Assembly: GCF_022374935.2 (NCBI RefSeq) | Contig: NZ_CP092430.2 | Location: 434,001 to 498,000, forward strand | Length of the DNA stretch: 64,000 nucleotides | Source of the DNA: Mycolicibacter virginiensis | GTDB lineage: Bacteria > Actinomycetota > Actinomycetes > Mycobacteriales > Mycobacteriaceae | Direction of reading: 5' to 3' | Shown: positions 59,847-64,000 of the stretch, in pieces | How positions within the stretch are numbered: the stretch's first letter is position 1 | Layout: every line of letters starts with the position of its first letter | Program-made: the position numbers and the translations under genes | Notes under the pieces: generated by a model | What the model was told of the DNA's origin: nothing | What the model saw: the letters and a program-made list of their open reading frames with translations, nothing else | Databases searched by the model: none

Positions 59847-60965
59847 GTGACCCGCAAGGAAGATCTGCGCTCTCAGGTCGACTACACGTCGGACCCGCAC
59901 ACCCGCCTCAAGCATGCGTTCTACCGGCGGTACATCGCATGCTGGATGGGCAAGGTCTTGCAAGGCCCGTACGCGAAGCCAGCGACGATCGTTGACGGAT
60001 TCGCCGGCTCGGGTATGTACGCTGATGGCCTTGACGGTAGCTCGATCATGATCGCGAAGCTGTACCGCGAGCACATCTGCCGTCCAAACTTCCAGCCCCT
60101 CACCCATTTGACCAACGACTTGGACCCGCGGCGTTGCCAGGCGCTCGGCGAGCGAATGAGGTGCCTTCCCGTAGATGACGGGATCGCGCATGTGCCTGTC
60201 GGGCCGAAGTCCTTCGAGGAGATCGTGGGCGACGTGCGACGTAACCATGTCCAGCCGGGGCAGCAGGCACTGTGGATTATCGACCCGTTCGGGCTCAACC
60301 AGATTCCGTGGTCGATCATCTCGGAAGTCGTGAAGGTACCTAGGAACGACGCCGTAATCACGTTCATGGCCGACGAAGCGCACCGGTTCCGCACGAACCC
60401 GGCGATGGTGTCGGTGATGAACAACCTCTACGGGGACAACTCGTGGAAGAACATCCCGGACGGGCTCACCACGGCGCAGTCGAAGGCTGCGCTCGTCAAC
60501 CTCTACTGCGACAAGCTCAAAGCGCTCGGGTGCCACACCTCGGCTTTTGGTGTCGATGTCGCCCGCCGGTACACGCGGTACTCGCTGGTCTTCGCGACAC
60601 ACCACCAGGCGGGGCTCGAATGCTGGAACTCCGCGAAGTGGTCGGCTGACCCTACGAGCGGTCGTGGGGCCAGCGCCGACACAGCGTTCCAGCCCAGCCT
60701 GCTTGAGCCCGACATCGATGATCTGATCGAGGACTTCAGAAAGCGCGTCGGCGTTCACGAGTTCACCACGCTAGTGGCGCAGGCGCAGATCCTCGGCTAC
60801 ACCGAACCCCACGTGCGCACCGTGCTCAGCCGACTGTTCGAGGAGGGGATGACGGTTCGGCTGTCGCCGGTGACGGCGCCGAAGAACTCGCCTTGGCCAG
60901 CCACGAGTCGTATCCAGATCTTCGAGCAGGGGCCGGATGATGACGACGAGGCCAGTGACGCCTAA
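59847..60965 (+). CDS. tcmP: three-Cys-motif partner protein TcmP
   Basis: 372 residues. N-terminal (1-250) methyltransferase-like Rossmann fold: TIVDGFAGSGMY (about 48-58) and WIIDPFGLNQIPW (about 146); C-terminal winged-helix-like part (about 280-350). Fits the TcmP family, always found with a three-Cys (Gp37/Gp68) protein such as the convergent next gene. Biochemical role unknown; occurrence with restriction systems suggests defence or nucleic-acid modification. GTG 59847; stop overlaps the partner's stop by four bases. Confidence 0.82.
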   Translation: MTRKEDLRSQVDYTSDPHTRLKHAFYRRYIACWMGKVLQGPYAKPATIVDGFAGSGMYADGLDGSSIMIAKLYREHICRPNFQPLTHLTNDLDPRRCQALGERMRCLPVDDGIAHVPVGPKSFEEIVGDVRRNHVQPGQQALWIIDPFGLNQIPWSIISEVVKVPRNDAVITFMADEAHRFRTNPAMVSVMNNLYGDNSWKNIPDGLTTAQSKAALVNLYCDKLKALGCHTSAFGVDVARRYTRYSLVFATHHQAGLECWNSAKWSADPTSGRGASADTAFQPSLLEPDIDDLIEDFRKRVGVHEFTTLVAQAQILGYTEPHVRTVLSRLFEEGMTVRLSPVTAPKNSPWPATSRIQIFEQGPDDDDEASDA

Positions 60966-61708
60966 CCCGTAGCGGCCTCAGGCATCTCGTCCCACAGCTG
61001 CCCGTCGAGTTCACGGCCGAGCGCTTTCGGTGTACGCCCGCCCCACTGCTTGAAGAAGAACGGCACCCCGGCGGTCTGGCACGCATCGCGGATTCCTCGT
61101 GCCCAGCCCAGCTCCATCGGCCGGTAGCGGGGACCGGATTCACCGCCGGCGATCACCCATCCGATGCCGGCGAGGTCGATGCCGTCGAGCGGTCCGAGCA
61201 GTGGCTCGCACGACAGGAACCGCACCGCGGCGGGCACCTGGCGAAGATCATCGACCCGCTGCAGGACTTCGGCACTCTCCACTGACACGCCCATCCAGAG
61301 GTTGTCCGGCCAGTCCAGTTTCTCGGCCACGCGCCGCAGCCGCAGGCTGCGCTTGGTCAGCACCTGATAGGTGTGCTGCGGAGTGTCACGGCAGACGTCG
61401 AAGACGTCGCGGATGAAGTCCAACGGCACCTTCGCGTGGAACAGGTCGCTCATCGAGTTCACGAACACCACGCGCGAATTGCGCCACCGGTACGGCTCGT
61501 CGAGGGCCTGCGGATGGACGGTGACGCCGAAGCCCGGGCCGGAAGTTCTAGGGTCACCGTCGACCTGGTACTTCGCCGAGCCCATGGCTTTCAGCCGCTT
61601 CGCCAGCGTCATGGCGTAGCAGTGGTCGCATCCCGCTGAGACGCGGTCGCAGCCGGTGACGGGGTTCCAGGTGGCTTCGGTCCACTCGATCGCCGATCGA
61701 TCAGCCAT
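60962..61708 (-). CDS. three-Cys (Gp37/Gp68, DUF5131) protein
   Basis: 248 residues. N-terminal three-Cys motif C20-x6-C27-x2-C30 (NPVTGCDRVSAGCDHCYA), a radical-SAM-like iron-sulfur site, then AKRLK, FVNSMSDLFH, VLTKRSLRLR, WMGVSVES, FLSCEPLLGPL and AGGESGPRYRPM, all typical of DUF5131. Family first named from phage proteins but common in bacterial islands next to TcmP. Tail-to-tail with tcmP. Probably works with TcmP on an unknown RNA or DNA modification. Confidence 0.85.
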   Translation of the reverse strand: MADRSAIEWTEATWNPVTGCDRVSAGCDHCYAMTLAKRLKAMGSAKYQVDGDPRTSGPGFGVTVHPQALDEPYRWRNSRVVFVNSMSDLFHAKVPLDFIRDVFDVCRDTPQHTYQVLTKRSLRLRRVAEKLDWPDNLWMGVSVESAEVLQRVDDLRQVPAAVRFLSCEPLLGPLDGIDLAGIGWVIAGGESGPRYRPMELGWARGIRDACQTAGVPFFFKQWGGRTPKALGRELDGQLWDEMPEAATG

Positions 61709-61825
61709 CGTGGTCTCCTCACCTGGGGTTTTCTGCGTCAGTCGTCACTCTATGATCAGCCACTGACCAAAAATCGTGATGATGCAGACGTGACCGGTGT
61801 GTCGTATGAGACTAGAGCTCCTCGA
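61709..61825. promoter_or_regulatory. noncoding gap upstream of three-Cys gene
   Basis: 117 bases, relatively AT-rich (CTATGATCAGCCACTGACCA, AAAATCGTGATGATG). CACGATGG with CTCCTC upstream on the minus strand gives the RBS of the three-Cys gene. TGATCAGCCACTGACCA has partial dyad symmetry. A promoter for the minus-strand gene is likely here. Confidence 0.35.
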
Positions 61826-62290
61826 CTACTGGCACTCGCCGGCGTGCGCTTGCCAACACTCCGGGCACACATCCGGTTCGCGTCGTTGGGACGCGTTCGC
61901 CTTCAGCGGTATCCCGGACGCGTAGTCACAATCCAGCGGCTCCATCTTCAGGCCAGGGAAATACTCGGCCTTGAACCGTCTGAGCTGCATGTCGATGTGG
62001 TGGCGCAGCCCATCGGTCATCTCGCCGCGGAAGTGCAGCAGAGCCCGGTACACGGCTTCGTCGTAACGAGCCTGCGCCTTGGAGGTCGTGAACTCACCGC
62101 CGAGCGCGTTGTGCACGCCACGGCGGCAGGAGCGCACCTGGGCGGCGCCGATATTGCGCTTTTCGGCTGCTTCCTCAACGGTCAGCCCGGCCTCCTCTTC
62201 GCGGAGGGTGTGGCCGAAATGGCACTCGGCGCGGCGGAAGAAGTTGGCGATGTCCTCGCGGTAAAGGTTAGCGGTGTCGGGCACGGGCAC
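61826..62290 (-). CDS. hypothetical protein with HTH and CPEC
   Basis: 154 residues from GTG 62290 (GTG 62284 possible). N-terminal helix-turn-helix-like stretch (EEAGLTVEEAAEKRNIGAAQ then VRSCRRGVHNAL), a central helical region (YDEAVYRALLHFRGEMTDGL) and a C-terminal CPECW...C that could hold zinc. Divergent from the PLD-like gene. Probably a small DNA-binding partner of the neighbouring defence genes. Confidence 0.6.
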   Translation of the reverse strand: MPVPDTANLYREDIANFFRRAECHFGHTLREEEAGLTVEEAAEKRNIGAAQVRSCRRGVHNALGGEFTTSKAQARYDEAVYRALLHFRGEMTDGLRHHIDMQLRRFKAEYFPGLKMEPLDCDYASGIPLKANASQRREPDVCPECWQAHAGECQ

Positions 62291-62392
62291 AAGCGTCGCA
62301 CGGGTCGGGGACAGAGGCTCGGGGCGGCGGGGAGGCTGACACGGGGTGTCGATTCCGTCAGGTTGTCGCCGCGCGTCGATAGGCTCCCCGAC

Positions 62393-63376
62393 GTGACCGT
62401 CCTCAACGAGGCCCAACGGAGGCTTCTGACGTTCGTTCAAGCGGCCAACCACGGTGGCTACTCGCCGACGCCGGACGAGGTGACCGAGTGGGTAGAACGG
62501 CCTGATCGCAAGGCGGGCAAGGTGACGAGGCGCCGCGTAGAAAAACCGTCGCTGCCGTTCTCCTCGGAGACGGCAAACGCGATCGCCGGCACGATGAAAT
62601 TCAAACTGAGCGAGACGGTGGCCGAGATGGTCCATCGGCAGATGTCCGATGCCATGAGTCCAGTGATGAAGCAGATCGCCGGCTTGGTCAATCCATGGTC
62701 GGGCGAAGCGCGCATGATCGAGGAGCGAGAACCAGACGAGACACTGGTCGAGCAGGTGCTTCGGTTCCGGTGGGTCAGAACTTCAGCAACAGGAATCGGT
62801 TTGGTCTTGACGGGCCTCGGCCGCGCGCTGCTGCGGGCCGATGCAGATCTGACCACCACGGCGGAGATCACCATGCTCGGTGGCGACGACCCGCTGGCAT
62901 GGGGGAGCCTGGTCGGGGCCATCGCTGAGGTCGGCGAATGCGTGGTCGTCGACCCGTATCTGAAACTGGAACATCTGCTTGTCCTTGCTCAGTTCACGAG
63001 CACTACCCGTGTGATCATGCGGCGCCCGGCCAAGGAAAACGACCTCGTCCCGTGGCGAGTGTGTCTGGCTTCGCCCGACCTCAACATCGAGATGCGGGTC
63101 GCCGATCCCAAGCTGTTGCATGACCGGTACATCGTCGGGGACACCGATGTCTACACCCTCGGCTGCTCACTGAACGGGGTAGGGCGGAAGCCCACGACCT
63201 TGGCGCCGCTGTCCGGAGAGGTCGCTGATCAGGTCCGCGTAATCGTGGAGGAATGGTGGGAAGGTGCAGAGCCGATCGGCGAACCGCCGCCCGCTGAGGA
63301 GGAGTCGGAAGACGGTGACGGAGAGTCTGATCCGGAGCTGGGCGGCTCGGTGGGCAAAAAAGGTGAAACACCGTGA
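62393..63376 (+). CDS. PLD-like domain protein
   Basis: 327 residues. N-terminal winged-helix-like part (LNEAQRRLLTFVQAANHGGY), a central helical region, then a phospholipase-D-like half (about 200-290): CVVVDPYLKLEHL and LLHDRYIVGDTDVYTLGCSL N, where the HxK(x4)D motif reads HDRYIVGD. PLD folds of this type occur in nucleases and defence proteins. Acidic tail (EEESEDGDGESDPELGG). GTG 62393 is 102 bases from the divergent start. Confidence 0.7.
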   Translation: MTVLNEAQRRLLTFVQAANHGGYSPTPDEVTEWVERPDRKAGKVTRRRVEKPSLPFSSETANAIAGTMKFKLSETVAEMVHRQMSDAMSPVMKQIAGLVNPWSGEARMIEEREPDETLVEQVLRFRWVRTSATGIGLVLTGLGRALLRADADLTTTAEITMLGGDDPLAWGSLVGAIAEVGECVVVDPYLKLEHLLVLAQFTSTTRVIMRRPAKENDLVPWRVCLASPDLNIEMRVADPKLLHDRYIVGDTDVYTLGCSLNGVGRKPTTLAPLSGEVADQVRVIVEEWWEGAEPIGEPPPAEEESEDGDGESDPELGGSVGKKGETP

Positions 63377-63468
63377 CGGACCGCGCCGACTGGTTTTCCG
63401 ATTGAGCATTTGGCAGGCAGTCACGCCCTCCTTTCCGGCGGACGACCGTCCGAGACGGCACGGCGAGT

Positions 63469-64000
63469 TCAGGCGGGAGTTGCGAAGACGCGCGGCCACA
63501 CTCGCCGCCAGTTGCGCCAGTCACGTTCGTAACGATCGTTCGCCCTAGTTGCTTCTGCGAGCTTGTCGGGCGGAACCCCCGCTTCCAGCAGCAAGTACAG
63601 CGTCAAGACCCAGCGCAGGGATCTCGTGATGTAGTGCATCTTCGTGAAGTCGATGTTTCCGGACTGTGAGGGCAAGCCGTGGGCCAGCGTGTTGCGCTGA
63701 TTGGTCACCGCCTGTTTCCATCGATTCACTCGACCGACGCAGTCCGGAAGCACTTCGCTCACGCGAGTGGCTAGTGCCTCGATCCGAGTCGGGAACGACG
63801 GCTCGGAGAGGTATTGACTGAGCGCTTGCTCCAGTGCTTGCCGCACGTCGTCGGGCATAGTGGACGTCGCGAGCCCAGAGATCCCTGCTTGCACGGTCTC
63901 GGCGGTCCACCGCCGGTCGTCTGGATGCAGTCGGCGATGAAGGGTCTCCGCGGCAGTGCACATGTACAGCGCTTCGGCTTCGACTGTTGCGAACTCGCCG
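63469..64000 (-). CDS. ApeA-like HEPN protein, C-terminal part
   Basis: Partial: the frame is open to the window edge; 176 codons visible with stop at 63469. It contains WKQAVTNQRNTLAHGLPSQS, where R-N-T-L-A-H is the HEPN Rx4-6H ribonuclease motif, within a helical C-terminal domain (LRWVLTLYLLLEAGVPPDKL follows). Such HEPN ends belong to ApeA and related abortive-infection proteins that cut RNA during phage infection. The N-terminal sensor domain lies outside the window. Confidence 0.72.
   Translation of the reverse strand, partial: GEFATVEAEALYMCTAAETLHRRLHPDDRRWTAETVQAGISGLATSTMPDDVRQALEQALSQYLSEPSFPTRIEALATRVSEVLPDCVGRVNRWKQAVTNQRNTLAHGLPSQSGNIDFTKMHYITRSLRWVLTLYLLLEAGVPPDKLAEATRANDRYERDWRNWRRVWPRVFATPA

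Noticed and set aside
59757..60758. Minus-strand frame of 333 codons over tcmP
   Set aside because: It is antisense to the motif-bearing tcmP frame and carries no recognisable domain.
60962..61708. Gp37/Gp68 similarity as evidence of a prophage
   Set aside because: No capsid, portal, terminase or tail genes occur nearby; the family is common in bacterial islands together with TcmP.

Overview
The window is high-GC actinobacterial DNA and almost certainly comes from a non-tuberculous Mycobacterium (sensu lato). The first 27.7 kb follows, gene for gene, the M. tuberculosis block Rv0424c to Rv0439c: ctpH, xthA, a GNAT protein, def, a DUF3263 protein, virR, sodC, a YbdK-type ligase, a Lon-N protein, a Cdc48-like AAA ATPase, pssA, psd, moeA2 and an SDR. 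DUF732 exported proteins and mycofactocin-type SDRs also point to this group. All names rest on reading translated sequence; no database search was run.

Layout. (1) 1-13.2 kb: conserved core, interrupted by an IS110-family element upstream of xthA and by a 56-bp tandem repeat downstream (in reading direction, upstream) of def. (2) 13.2-20.5 kb: a catabolic cassette inserted between the Rv0434-like and Rv0435c-like genes, with an MFS transporter, two TetR regulators, a P450, a double CMD protein, two mycofactocin-type SDRs and a VOC-SRPBCC fusion. TetR-type palindromes lie upstream of the MFS gene, between tetR and the P450 gene, and between the SDR and the second tetR. (3) 20.5-27.7 kb: conserved core again, ending in a PH-domain gene whose usual partner gene is cut to 28 codons. 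(4) 27.8-52.7 kb: accessory island. It starts with a tyrosine integrase preceded by GGGCAC iterons, then an AAA ATPase and pyrE. Next come a tightly overlapped operon of type VII-secretion-like cargo with a lipoprotein serine protease, and a tandem array of 12 small exported proteins (seven DUF732-like, five six-cysteine). After those lie a PLP enzyme, a WXG/NlpC-P60 pair with two paralogous lipoproteins, an FAD enzyme and a serine recombinase with small genes. (5) 52.7-54.7 kb: leuA with a leucine-codon leader peptide and attenuator-like RNA, outside the context it has in M. tuberculosis. (6) 54.7-64 kb: a defence-like region with a single-chain Type ISP restriction-modification enzyme, a TcmP/three-Cys (Gp37/Gp68) pair, a PLD-like protein and a HEPN protein cut by the window edge.

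How it works together. The core supplies metal transport, DNA repair, N-terminal protein processing, envelope functions, phospholipid synthesis (PS then PE) and molybdenum cofactor synthesis. The cassette at 13-20 kb looks like a TetR-controlled oxidative pathway for an unknown hydrophobic substrate. The island looks like an integrative element carrying mostly exported proteins. Its most distinctive parts are the 40.6-44.7 kb secreted-protein array and the 32.7-39.1 kb cargo operon; neither is explained by a familiar system and no ESX membrane component is present in the window.
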